The translations under genes and the position numbers were made by a program. The notes below the pieces were generated by a model. It did no database searches. It was not told where the DNA came from and saw only the letters and a program-made list of their open reading frames with translations. From a virus, in the IMG/VR virus record IMGVR_UViG_3300013099_000002, positions 1 to 64,000 of that record: a stretch of 64,000 nt of DNA; one strand, 5' to 3'. Position 1 is the first letter of the stretch. Every line of letters starts with the position of its first letter. Shown here in pieces: positions 1 to 7,972 of this stretch.

Positions 1-15
1 AAATAAATATTTAAT

Positions 16-198
16 TTATTTTAATTGTTCTGAACCAGTTTTATACATCAATGTTACGCGGTCATAAGTATTCAACAAATTAGCTTCATCAGTTTTTGAC
101 CATTTATTTCTTCTTGAATCAACAAAAACCGCACCATTATCCCATTCAGCTTTTACGTCAATGGTTCCCATGTTTAAAAATAAGACAATTGTTTTCAT
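16..198 (-). CDS. small hypothetical phage protein
   Basis: 60 aa, no recognised family. It follows a near-consensus sigma70 promoter (232-259) and the recurring ACGGATTAAAT leader just before the ATG, which makes it a real early-type gene. The N-terminus (MKTIVLFLNMG) is hydrophobic but too short for a clear signal peptide. Confidence 0.65.
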   Translation of the reverse strand: MKTIVLFLNMGTIDVKAEWDNGAVFVDSRRNKWSKTDEANLLNTYDRVTLMYKTGSEQLK

Positions 199-231
199 AA
201 TGATTTAATCCGTTTTGGTAAGTGTAGGTCT

Positions 232-259
232 ATTATACCGTTATAATTTCAATTGTCAA
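232..259 (-). promoter_or_regulatory. sigma70-type early promoter
   Basis: Minus-strand -35 TTGACA (254-259), 16 bp spacer, -10 TATAAT (232-237). One of the repeated promoter family. It precedes the 60-aa gene at 16-198. Confidence 0.85.
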
Positions 260-266
260 ATCTTAT

Positions 267-563
267 TTAATATAGTCCTTCGCTATACAGTTCTTTTATT
301 TCACCACCATTCCTTTCTACATCCAATGATTGCTTATTACCAAGCACAATTTCCATAGCCTCAAATCTATCCATGAAGGTTCCAAACTGGTCAATAAATC
401 CTTGTATTTCTTTATCCGGTGGTAATTGGTCTTTGTTTATAAATCTCAAAATCTTATGCATTCGCTTATCGTAATGCCTTGCACTACAGATAATTAATTC
501 ACCGTACTTAATAGCGGCACAAACCACCACCCGTTTTCTACCATTTTCAGTTAATCGCACCAT
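267..563 (-). CDS. conserved phage protein downstream of DNA polymerase
   Basis: 98 aa. It resembles a small protein found in many phages (pattern YGxLIICSARHxD near residue 20-30, then QGFIDQFGxFMDRxEA near residue 55-70). Function unknown. Its start overlaps the end of the polymerase gene by 13 bases, so it is probably translationally coupled to it. Confidence 0.75.
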   Translation of the reverse strand: MVRLTENGRKRVVVCAAIKYGELIICSARHYDKRMHKILRFINKDQLPPDKEIQGFIDQFGTFMDRFEAMEIVLGNKQSLDVERNGGEIKELYSEGLY

Positions 564-2971
564 TCTGTATTCTCCAATTCAAGTTCTTCTAATTCAGCCA
601 TGTTATTTATACCTATTTCTATATCTACAGAAAAGGGTATTTGGTGGTTCCACCCGAACACCTTTTTAAGTGGCAAGTTTTCCATAGTATCCTTCATCCT
701 GTGTGCCCATAATTGAACTTCATCTTTAGGAACATAAGCAGTTATAGAATCATGGGTAAATCCATTAACCCAAAGTTCAGGGTATTTTTTGCTTAATTTA
801 GCAATCGCATATAAACCAATATCAGATAAAGTTGATTGCACCGGTGCATTGATAGCTTGACGTTCCTGCTTTGCCACAACAGACCTGTCGTATGAGTTTA
901 TTAAGGGTAGGTGCCTAATGCGCCCCAGTGGGCTTCTAACAAACCCATTCGCATGTGCATAAGCTATGTATTCCTCATGGTACATTAATATTCGTGGGTT
1001 TTGCTCAAAGAAAGTATCCCGAAACTTAACCGCTTCTTTTAAGGTTAAATCAACACCATAAGTTTTCTTGGCATAGATAACAAACCCCTCTGCAGACATT
1101 CCATAAATAAGTCCAAAGTTTCCAGCTTTGCCACCTTGTCGAATCATCTTTATGTCAGGATGTTTTTCTGCTTTCATTGCCAATGCTTCTTCCAGCTCAA
1201 TACCGTAAACTGAAGCACCGGTTATTAAATGCATATCTATACCTTTACGGTAAGCATTCAACATATTTTCTTCATTAGATATACAAGCCATTACCCTAAG
1301 TTCACCTTGAGAGTAATCGCCATTTAATATCACCATATCTTTAGGCGGTGTATAAACCGTTCTAAGAGGTTTTGCCCATATTGTATGTTTTGGTATTGTT
1401 TGATAGGCAGGGTCTTTTGCAGATGTTCTTCCGGTTACTGTACCGGCATCATCCCCTGAATCACCGTACTCACCTTTATGAAGCATATAAGTTGGATGAA
1501 ACTTACCATCTGTACGAAGATGTTTTAGAAACCCAACAATATAAGTAGACATTGTTTTAGAAGCAGAATTGTAGGCTGATAATAATTCCACCAATTCCTT
1601 AACCTTCTCATATTTTTTTCCTTTCTTATGCGAAAGTTGAATAATATGCTCCATTGCAGTTGAAGGCTTACCGGTTTTTTCCGTCACCATAATAGGTGTA
1701 AGCTTCAACCCATGGTGGTTATTAAATAGATAGTCCTTTATCATTGAGGGGCCTATAGGACTTTTTGTTTTGCTATGTTTTACCCTAAGTTGCATCGGCA
1801 TAAATGCTTTAGCCGTGTTGCTTGTTCGTGTAATTTCTTCTTGGACTTGATGACGTAGTACCTCGTATTGAGCAACGTCAACAACCATACCCCTTTGCTC
1901 CATAATTTGAATAGCTTTTGTTGCTGGATGTAAAAGCTTAATATAGAAGTTACGCAAAGCGGTATCTTTTCCCAATAATTTTTTAAGTGATTTACCAACT
2001 TGTAAACCAGCATCAGTATCGCCACCAGCATAATTAAGCAAATCGGTATCATTAACCAAATCCATTCGAGACTTGTCAATTTTGGCGTTGAATTCGTCAT
2101 CATAACCTCCAATCCTAGTGTATATTTTAGCGTGGTTGTTTAAACTATTTGAGCGGTTTTCATCCAACAATGAACCTACCAAAGTGGTATCCATTTTAAA
2201 AGAACTAAATTTAGTTATACCCCAGTGGTTCTGCATCCAGTTCATATCAAATTTAAAATTAGCACCCTTTAAGTTTATTATCTTTGAATCAACCAACCAT
2301 TTTATCTGCTTCAATAACATTACATTTATAGGCTGTATATTGGGTTCTAAGGTGTCGTAAAATTTACCTGCCGGTTGTTTATCATCATTAGCAGAATCGA
2401 AGCGTATAAGGTGCGCCTGACCGTTTTTAAAAGTAACTGATATGGAAACAATAAACACCCCATCTGTCCAAGGGTCTAAACCAACGGTTTCTAAATCTAT
2501 TGATATTTCTACAGGATGTTTAGTTTCTTTATTTATTCTTTTTATTTCTGATATGGTTTCAGTAAAATCATCCACCCATTTATACTCACCAAGAACCGGT
2601 TGTAGTTTTCCGGTTAATGCTTTCCTAATACATAATTTAACATCCCAAAGAAGTTCAGGCTTCTTACCATAATCCACCTCAATTATTGAAGGTGAATAAG
2701 TAAAGAACATTGAGCATTTACCAGAATGCAGTTTTAATTCTTTGCCACGCATGGAGCCGATTTTTCTACCCTTTGGAAGAAGCGAAGCCTTCTGTATAAT
2801 TTCCAAAGCTTGTTGCCCCATACCTAGTACAACATCCCCGTGTTGCATCTTCGGTAAGGTGTTTCCAATTGGAACCTGAATAAACTCCATTCCACAGTTA
2901 TAAAGTGCGGTTCCAATTGCTTGTTTAAGTGTTGCTGGGTGTGCTGAACTCCAAAGTAATAATCTAGGCAT
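551..2971 (-). CDS. polA: DNA polymerase, family A (PolA-like) with 3'-5' exonuclease
   Basis: 806 aa replicative polymerase. The exonuclease has DLET (D159, E161), NxxxFD and YAGGD motifs. The polymerase has motif A NGDYSQGELR, O-helix RQGGKAGNFGLIYG (611-624; Phe619 at the Phe762-equivalent of E. coli Pol I) and motif C HDS (740-742). The glutamate usually following HD in motif C is serine here. The first ~120 residues (GMGQQALEII, then FTYSPS) look like the uracil-DNA-glycosylase-like N-domain of some phage polymerases; this part is tentative. Start chosen at the ATG at 2971, 12 bases after the preceding gene's stop. Confidence 0.95.
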   Translation of the reverse strand: MPRLLLWSSAHPATLKQAIGTALYNCGMEFIQVPIGNTLPKMQHGDVVLGMGQQALEIIQKASLLPKGRKIGSMRGKELKLHSGKCSMFFTYSPSIIEVDYGKKPELLWDVKLCIRKALTGKLQPVLGEYKWVDDFTETISEIKRINKETKHPVEISIDLETVGLDPWTDGVFIVSISVTFKNGQAHLIRFDSANDDKQPAGKFYDTLEPNIQPINVMLLKQIKWLVDSKIINLKGANFKFDMNWMQNHWGITKFSSFKMDTTLVGSLLDENRSNSLNNHAKIYTRIGGYDDEFNAKIDKSRMDLVNDTDLLNYAGGDTDAGLQVGKSLKKLLGKDTALRNFYIKLLHPATKAIQIMEQRGMVVDVAQYEVLRHQVQEEITRTSNTAKAFMPMQLRVKHSKTKSPIGPSMIKDYLFNNHHGLKLTPIMVTEKTGKPSTAMEHIIQLSHKKGKKYEKVKELVELLSAYNSASKTMSTYIVGFLKHLRTDGKFHPTYMLHKGEYGDSGDDAGTVTGRTSAKDPAYQTIPKHTIWAKPLRTVYTPPKDMVILNGDYSQGELRVMACISNEENMLNAYRKGIDMHLITGASVYGIELEEALAMKAEKHPDIKMIRQGGKAGNFGLIYGMSAEGFVIYAKKTYGVDLTLKEAVKFRDTFFEQNPRILMYHEEYIAYAHANGFVRSPLGRIRHLPLINSYDRSVVAKQERQAINAPVQSTLSDIGLYAIAKLSKKYPELWVNGFTHDSITAYVPKDEVQLWAHRMKDTMENLPLKKVFGWNHQIPFSVDIEIGINNMAELEELELENTEWCD

Positions 2972-2982
2972 TTATGTTTTCC

Positions 2983-3411
2983 TCATGGTAGTCTTAGTTT
3001 TTTCCAGTCATCTATATTGGTATGCTTTTTTACTTCCGTTGCCCACATTTTTATTATGCCATGGCTTAGTTTATCTGAGCATTCCCTTATTGATAAACAC
3101 CTTCGTAGAAAGTTTAATTTTTTGTCGATAGTGAACCCGACTAATGAGCCATCAATTAACCAGTTGCTTATGTTATCGGTAGAACCATTATACATCGTTG
3201 CAAGATACAAGTTCCCCTTAATATGAGTAACAATTCCTGCTTGTTGTCGTGAGTCATTATAGAAAGATGCAATTATCTCAGTTTTTAAATGGAGTTTTGA
3301 TTTTCCTTTAAGTGTAATTGATTTAGTTTCTTTTCCAGATGCAACGTGTTTTTTAACTTTTAAATTAAGACTTATGCAATCCGCAATAGGATAGAACTGA
3401 TTCGCGCTCAT
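2983..3411 (-). CDS. hypothetical protein
   Basis: 142 aa, not recognised, lysine-rich and soluble. It lies in a run of genes with 4-base stop/start overlaps between the 252-aa gene and polA, so it probably belongs to the replication-polymerase operon. Confidence 0.65.
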   Translation of the reverse strand: MSANQFYPIADCISLNLKVKKHVASGKETKSITLKGKSKLHLKTEIIASFYNDSRQQAGIVTHIKGNLYLATMYNGSTDNISNWLIDGSLVGFTIDKKLNFLRRCLSIRECSDKLSHGIIKMWATEVKKHTNIDDWKKLRLP

Positions 3412-3632
3412 GGTTTTATCTCCTTAATCAGTACGGTGGTTTGCTTGGCATTTAGATGCATACGAAAGTCACACAACCAAACCCCGAAGAAGGATAAAGA
3501 AAAAATAAGACCATCCTTATTAGCTTCGGTGCATTGCCATAATACTTTTTCAAGTGATAGGCCTTTAAATAAAGTACATAGCTCAAAGACATCACCAACT
3601 TTCATAGCGTAATATTGTTTTAAAGTAATCAT
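3408..3632 (-). CDS. hypothetical protein
   Basis: 74 aa, not recognised. Overlaps both neighbours by 4 bases (ATGA-type junctions). The same operon leads into polA. Confidence 0.65.
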   Translation of the reverse strand: MITLKQYYAMKVGDVFELCTLFKGLSLEKVLWQCTEANKDGLIFSLSFFGVWLCDFRMHLNAKQTTVLIKEIKP

Positions 3633-4387
3633 GCGCCTTTACCGCAAATTAAGGATAAGTCCGGCATAGGTGTTTCAAGTTTGGGTATCCCCGAAAGAAT
3701 AGCCCCCAGTGTCCGTTTAGCCATAACAGTTGTACCTACATCCAAGTGTATTGAAACATAGCCATTTTCCGCAGGGTCAACATTCAACCCAGCTATCTTT
3801 AATTCAGAAATAAATTTCAACACATTCCCCTCAACCCGAACAGATAATGTAGTGTTCTTATACCGTGCCGCTACCTTTAGGTCTGTAGATAACCCAACCA
3901 CATGATATACCGAAGAACCTGTGGTTGAAGATACAGGTTGATACATGGTTGTAGCATTAGATAAAGCTATCTTTTTATCTTTCATGTGAGCGGCAAAATC
4001 GACACCTGCAACCAAAGGTTTATTTTTTATTAAACCCCCTTCCGACATTGGTAGTACTGAAGGTGCTTTAGGTAATTTTGATGGTGATGTAAATTTTACA
4101 GAACCATTTTGCTTAACATAGGTTAATGCTTCAGCAAGTGCCTTTTTTATCTTATAACTTAATGCCTCCTTAGATGCTGAACCCAAGGTGCCAGATGTTG
4201 CCATGGATAAGGCACCAGCTTTAACAGGTACGGTTTGAATCACTATACCATCAAATAAGAACTGGATAGTATTGGTGGTTGTTTTTAAAGTACCGCCACA
4301 TTTAAGCAGTTCTTCGTATATGGCTTCCGAACAATTGAAAGCCTGTATTAGTTTAATTGGATTTTTTTGTTTCACGATAATAGCCAT
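3629..4387 (-). CDS. hypothetical protein, first gene of the polA operon
   Basis: 252 aa, not recognised. N-terminus MAIIVKQKNPIK weakly echoes the MPxxIxKK start shared by six other proteins here. A low-complexity Pro/Ser/Lys stretch near residues 100-120 separates two probable domains. It follows a promoter at 4431-4458 and a strong GGAGG ribosome site. Confidence 0.7.
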   Translation of the reverse strand: MAIIVKQKNPIKLIQAFNCSEAIYEELLKCGGTLKTTTNTIQFLFDGIVIQTVPVKAGALSMATSGTLGSASKEALSYKIKKALAEALTYVKQNGSVKFTSPSKLPKAPSVLPMSEGGLIKNKPLVAGVDFAAHMKDKKIALSNATTMYQPVSSTTGSSVYHVVGLSTDLKVAARYKNTTLSVRVEGNVLKFISELKIAGLNVDPAENGYVSIHLDVGTTVMAKRTLGAILSGIPKLETPMPDLSLICGKGA

Positions 4388-4430
4388 TAGTTTTTCCTCC
4401 GTGGTATAAAATAATTAGATAACAGTTTTT

Positions 4431-4458
4431 ATTGTACGCATATAATTTTAATTGTCAA
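4431..4458 (-). promoter_or_regulatory. sigma70-type early promoter
   Basis: -35 TTGACA (4453-4458), 16 bp spacer, -10 TACAAT (4431-4436). Drives 4387 downwards, including polA. Confidence 0.85.
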
Positions 4459-4464
4459 ATTTAT

Positions 4465-5094
4465 TTACCAGATAGATAAAGAGGATTGCATACAGTCAAC
4501 TTCAAAGGTTGAGCTGAATTGCTTGGTTGGAATTGCTGATACATTATTTTTTCCAAAATCAGAATCATAGAAAGAATAATCCTTTGTTGCCTTTACTTTG
4601 TTTATGCCGAATTCTTCATGCAGGTATTCAATCTGTTTTTGTGACTCTACAGCCTTCTTACAGTAGTTATCCCGAACGTAAGTAACTGCCTCCTTATCAT
4701 TGGTTACGTTTTTATATAAAGCGGCTAATACAAGCCCTGTTCGACCATGCCCACCTATACAACCTATATGTATTTTCTGATTTGCAATCAATTGCACTGA
4801 GAGCCATTCAATTAACTTTTTAAATTCAACTGTATCTTTAGGGGTTCCCATATCCTGAATGAAGAATCCTATTTCGTGTCCAGCACTCCAAGGGTATTCC
4901 TTTTCAGTTAATTTCATGGAGGTGTCAAGACCTACATAAATATCAGCGTCAAGGTGTATTGGTTTGGAACACGAACCACCATAGACAAAGTAATTTTTAC
5001 CTTCAATAGTGATAGGTAGTGCTGGGTGTGATTCACAACACCGTTTGTGGGTAGAGGTGAAACCTATAGAGGTTGCCGGTTTTTTATAACTCAT
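4465..5094 (-). CDS. protein tyrosine / dual-specificity phosphatase-like
   Basis: 209 aa. The P-loop signature CIGGHGRTG (C112, R118) fits the CX5R(S/T) active site of cysteine phosphatases; the usual His before the Cys is Gly. An upstream Asp-containing loop (FFIQDMGTPKD) could supply the general acid. A second, shorter paralogue lies at 6226-6714, with an unknown 353-aa gene between them. The gene carries one copy of the dispersed 14-bp repeat (4783-4796). Substrate unknown; it could act on protein, RNA 5' ends or phosphoinositides. Confidence 0.8.
   Translation of the reverse strand: MSYKKPATSIGFTSTHKRCCESHPALPITIEGKNYFVYGGSCSKPIHLDADIYVGLDTSMKLTEKEYPWSAGHEIGFFIQDMGTPKDTVEFKKLIEWLSVQLIANQKIHIGCIGGHGRTGLVLAALYKNVTNDKEAVTYVRDNYCKKAVESQKQIEYLHEEFGINKVKATKDYSFYDSDFGKNNVSAIPTKQFSSTFEVDCMQSSLSIW
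4783..4796. repeat. dispersed 14-bp near-palindrome, copy 1
   Basis: TGCAATCAATTGCA, exact. Inside the phosphatase gene (residues around 102-106). This copy and the ones below differ only in orientation of the central CA/TG. Confidence 0.9.
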
Positions 5095-5096
5095 AG

Positions 5097-6158
5097 TTAT
5101 GCCCTTATCATTTTTACTTTTTTAACTTTCTCAATTGGTGTGACTTGGAACCAAGTTTTGTTTTCTTCGTTCAAGGCCAAATCAGCTTGAAGTTGTTTTA
5201 TTTCTTGTGCCTTTTTAATAGTGGCAAGTTTATCGGCATGGTTTTTAGGTACCCCATATTTTTTAACTTGTTCCTTTTGTAGAGAAACATAATTTTGAAC
5301 CGCCCCTAATTGTTCAACCATAAACCAATCCACGTAGCCGGAAACAGATTCGCCTAATATGGCTTGTGCCTGTAATCGGAAGTCTCGGTGTGTATTATTT
5401 ATAAAGGGGGATTCATTACCATCAATTAATTGAGGTATCTGCCCAGCACGTTGTACATCTAAAATCTTTACAATCTCATAAGAATCGTAAGATGAGAACA
5501 ACATTCCTTTATTAAATATAGGCCCGTTATTGTGACAAAGAGTGAAGGCGGTATCCATCATCATTTCAGCAGAATAAACCCCTGTAACGAAGTTGTGGAG
5601 GCATTGAGTCACCTCCCCCCATGCCTTACCACCATACCCACCGGAAAAACTACCTTCATTAAATAAATCCAATAAGTGTCCGGTGTATCTCCCAAGTATA
5701 AATAAGTGGGTAGTTTCTCTAAATCGTTTTACGGCACCGGTGGAGGATTCATGGCTTATTGATTTAGTAAATTGAATAGGGTCATCACCATGTTTTTTAG
5801 CCGCCCCTGACCAGTCGTAGTCATCGTAAACATGCCTTGATTCCCGTGTACAAATCAAAAGTAAATAATAGAACATACGAACCGCTGATTTAGATAATTC
5901 CTCTTGGTAACGCATAACCAGAATTAACTTATCTCCTAGTGGTTCGTGTTTTCCTGTGGAGGCCATCACTTCAGATAAAATATGATTAGTTAAATAAAAA
6001 TTTATTGCCTCTTCTTCTGGCACAGCATATTTAGATTGATTATCCATGTAATCATTCATAGCAGTTACAAGCCCATCAACCGGCACCATGCTTTTATCTA
6101 AGTGTTGAGTCATTGGCCTATTCATTTGCATTGCCAATGTATCTTGTTCAAGTTTCAT
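5097..6158 (-). CDS. hypothetical protein between two phosphatases
   Basis: 353 aa, not recognised. Largely helical, with a SGGYGGKAWGE glycine-rich stretch near residue 172-182 and a charged C-terminus. It ends 2 bases before the first phosphatase starts, so it is co-transcribed with it from the promoter at 6191-6218. Its position between two PTP-like genes suggests it may be their partner or substrate (inference). Confidence 0.75.
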   Translation of the reverse strand: MKLEQDTLAMQMNRPMTQHLDKSMVPVDGLVTAMNDYMDNQSKYAVPEEEAINFYLTNHILSEVMASTGKHEPLGDKLILVMRYQEELSKSAVRMFYYLLLICTRESRHVYDDYDWSGAAKKHGDDPIQFTKSISHESSTGAVKRFRETTHLFILGRYTGHLLDLFNEGSFSGGYGGKAWGEVTQCLHNFVTGVYSAEMMMDTAFTLCHNNGPIFNKGMLFSSYDSYEIVKILDVQRAGQIPQLIDGNESPFINNTHRDFRLQAQAILGESVSGYVDWFMVEQLGAVQNYVSLQKEQVKKYGVPKNHADKLATIKKAQEIKQLQADLALNEENKTWFQVTPIEKVKKVKMIRA

Positions 6159-6190
6159 TTAGACCTCCGTGAATTGCATATCTAAGACTT

Positions 6191-6218
6191 ATTGTACTGA
6201 TATAATTTTAATTGTCAA
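6191..6218 (-). promoter_or_regulatory. sigma70-type early promoter
   Basis: -35 TTGACA (6213-6218), 16 bp, -10 TACAAT (6191-6196). A GGAGG site precedes the ATG at 6158. Confidence 0.85.
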
Positions 6219-6225
6219 ATTTAAT

Positions 6226-6714
6226 TTACATTAGCCTAACAAGGTCTCTAATATCATCCACATTTAGTTTTTCTACATAATCCATTTGCTGTTTAGTTTC
6301 AACTGCGTGTGATAGGTATTCAAGTCGGGTAAATTGTACCGGTTCTAAATGAGGATACATCACCTTAACCAAACAGGCTATAAATAATCCAGTTCTACCA
6401 ATTCCACCCAGGCAACCAACATAAATAGCTTCACCTTTATGCATAGCTACCATTGTTTTTATTAACCCACGCCTTAACTGCTCAACATTAGGAACCGAAT
6501 AATCTTCAGTCGGAACACTAACATCAAAAGGTAGGTTTATTTCTTCTGCCATTTTCACACCAAACTTATCAGATGGTCTTGCCATATAGGGGCCTCCAAA
6601 TACGAATGCCGCCCTACCACTTGGTAATTGAAAGACAATATACCCGTTATGCCCACCTTGGATATAATCACCCTCATAGGGGTACAAAGTGTTAAATGCT
6701 TCTAATAGTGCCAT
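6226..6714 (-). CDS. protein tyrosine phosphatase-like, second copy
   Basis: 162 aa. Active-site loop GCLGGIGRTG (C101, R107), CX5R as in the paralogue at 4465-5094, again without the preceding His. The N-terminus differs from the first copy. It has its own promoter (6806-6833) and may be preceded by a 30-aa leader ORF. Confidence 0.8.
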   Translation of the reverse strand: MALLEAFNTLYPYEGDYIQGGHNGYIVFQLPSGRAAFVFGGPYMARPSDKFGVKMAEEINLPFDVSVPTEDYSVPNVEQLRRGLIKTMVAMHKGEAIYVGCLGGIGRTGLFIACLVKVMYPHLEPVQFTRLEYLSHAVETKQQMDYVEKLNVDDIRDLVRLM

Positions 6715-6784
6715 TGGTTTTTTCCTCAGTTGTTTTATATGAATACGTTGCTGGGTACAAATTGGTAAAGCTTTGCGCCATCAT
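6692..6784 (-). CDS. possible 30-aa leader peptide
   Basis: Directly after the promoter at 6806-6833 comes the recurring ACGGAGTAAATG ribosome site and an ATGATG start, giving a 30-aa ORF. It overlaps the start of the phosphatase at 6714 by 23 bases, so it could couple or regulate its translation. No homology recognised. Confidence 0.4.
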   Translation of the reverse strand: MMAQSFTNLYPATYSYKTTEEKTNGTIRSI

Positions 6785-6805
6785 TTACTCCGTTTAGTAT
6801 TTCTA

Positions 6806-6833
6806 ATTGTACTTGAATAATTTTAATTGTCAA
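6806..6833 (-). promoter_or_regulatory. sigma70-type early promoter
   Basis: -35 TTGACA (6828-6833), 16 bp, -10 TACAAT (6806-6811). About 90 bases upstream of the phosphatase ATG, longer than usual for this family. Confidence 0.85.
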
Positions 6834-7205
6834 TTATCGTTTAGCTGAACAATCTGGACAAGGTATCATACCTCGCACATCCCCCTTACCATTACAGCGT
6901 TTGCATCCATCCCCATAACAAACAGGGCATTCTTCATAAACCGTTATTCTTTTGGAATCATCACACGAATTACATTTTATTAAATGTAAGCCTATTAGAG
7001 TGCGTCTCTTGACTAAAAAAACCCAATCCTTATATCGCATATTGCCGTGGAAGTGTTTGGTCTTTACAGCCAACCACAAGGCTTCTCGTAATTGAATCAA
7101 AGTATCTTTTGAACAATCACCAAAACCTAGTAAGGTTGCCTTGTGTAAAACGTCATCAGTAATGTTCAAGTCAGATAACCTGTCAACTTCATTCCGCTTC
7201 TGCAT
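6834..7205 (-). CDS. zinc-finger protein with DnaJ-type CxxCxG motifs
   Basis: About 123 aa from the ATG at 7205 (ribosome site AAGGAAA). An upstream in-frame start at 7244 would overlap the previous gene by 56 bases. C-terminal CNSC, CPVCYGDGC, CNGKG and CPDC motifs form probable zinc sites like the DnaJ central domain. The N-terminal half is helical. Possible regulator or antitermination-type protein; not certain. Confidence 0.65.
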   Translation of the reverse strand: MQKRNEVDRLSDLNITDDVLHKATLLGFGDCSKDTLIQLREALWLAVKTKHFHGNMRYKDWVFLVKRRTLIGLHLIKCNSCDDSKRITVYEECPVCYGDGCKRCNGKGDVRGMIPCPDCSAKR

Positions 7206-7503
7206 TCGCTTTTTCCTTTTCGGCTTCACGCCATAATTTACCACGTAGAATTTTCAGTGTAAGTGGTGCATCAATTACCGCCTTAACCACCTCCTTTGTA
7301 ATATCCACATTATCACCAGCAGAAACTCTCACATTAGGTAAAATTTCTGTTTGATTCCTGTCAGTAATTTCGTAGATTTTATCAATACTTTTTCCAATTA
7401 CTTTAAGCTTATATCGTTTGCTGTGGTAAATCCGTTCAACCTTTACCTGAATATCATTAATATAAAAATCTGAAGTTGAGTATAAAGATATTGCTAAGGC
7501 CAT
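7189..7503 (-). CDS. CsrA-like RNA-binding protein (tentative)
   Basis: 104 aa. The C-terminal part, VKAVIDAPLTLKILRGKLW, matches the CsrA core (VxxGIxAPxxVxxxRxEL) and the N-terminal DFYINDIQVKVERI resembles IxIGDxIxVxV. About 35 residues are inserted between the two halves, so it is longer than CsrA (about 61 aa). Known CsrA binds GGA in mRNA leaders, and many leaders in this phage carry ACGGA at the ribosome site. Lies in the PPDK operon. Family call from pattern only. Confidence 0.5.
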   Translation of the reverse strand: MALAISLYSTSDFYINDIQVKVERIYHSKRYKLKVIGKSIDKIYEITDRNQTEILPNVRVSAGDNVDITKEVVKAVIDAPLTLKILRGKLWREAEKEKANAEAE

Positions 7504-7504
7504 G

Positions 7505-7954
7505 TTATGCTCCCAATTTTAATAAAGTTACTGCTATGTTGGTTAGCTTCCAAGTGGAACCACCAACCTTCCCCTTAGCACTTTCAACTTTTTCAATCAA
7601 ACCTTTGTGTTGAAGTACCATCATTTTGCTTGCAGTCAAACTGCTTTTTTCTTTTACTTGACCAGCCACGGTTCCCGTTAAAATATCTTCAGGGTATCTT
7701 GATGCAATTACCCCTAAATAGATTGATAAGTTGCTACCTTTTTCCGGCAATACAACCTTAGTTCTTGGTACAGTGTGCATGATAATACCGTTAGCGGTTT
7801 CTTCATACACAACCCGTAAATACCCACATATACATTTAAGGGTTAAAGTTTGTTGTGATTCCTGCTCATACCAAGCTTGATTAGCACGGCAATGAGGGCA
7901 TGTTTCAAAGCTCATAATTTTACCTAATTTAGTGTTTGACTCCATTAAGTTCAT
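7505..7954 (-). CDS. zinc-ribbon / winged-helix-like protein
   Basis: 149 aa from the first start; in-frame ATGs at residues 4 and 14 are alternatives. N-terminal CPHC plus CICG form a probable zinc ribbon. The C-terminal SLTASKMMVLQHKGLIEK looks like a winged helix recognition region. Possibly a transcription regulator. Lies 18 bases downstream of the PPDK-like gene. Confidence 0.55.
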   Translation of the reverse strand: MNLMESNTKLGKIMSFETCPHCRANQAWYEQESQQTLTLKCICGYLRVVYEETANGIIMHTVPRTKVVLPEKGSNLSIYLGVIASRYPEDILTGTVAGQVKEKSSLTASKMMVLQHKGLIEKVESAKGKVGGSTWKLTNIAVTLLKLGA

Positions 7955-7972
7955 TATACCAGTCCTTGCCGG

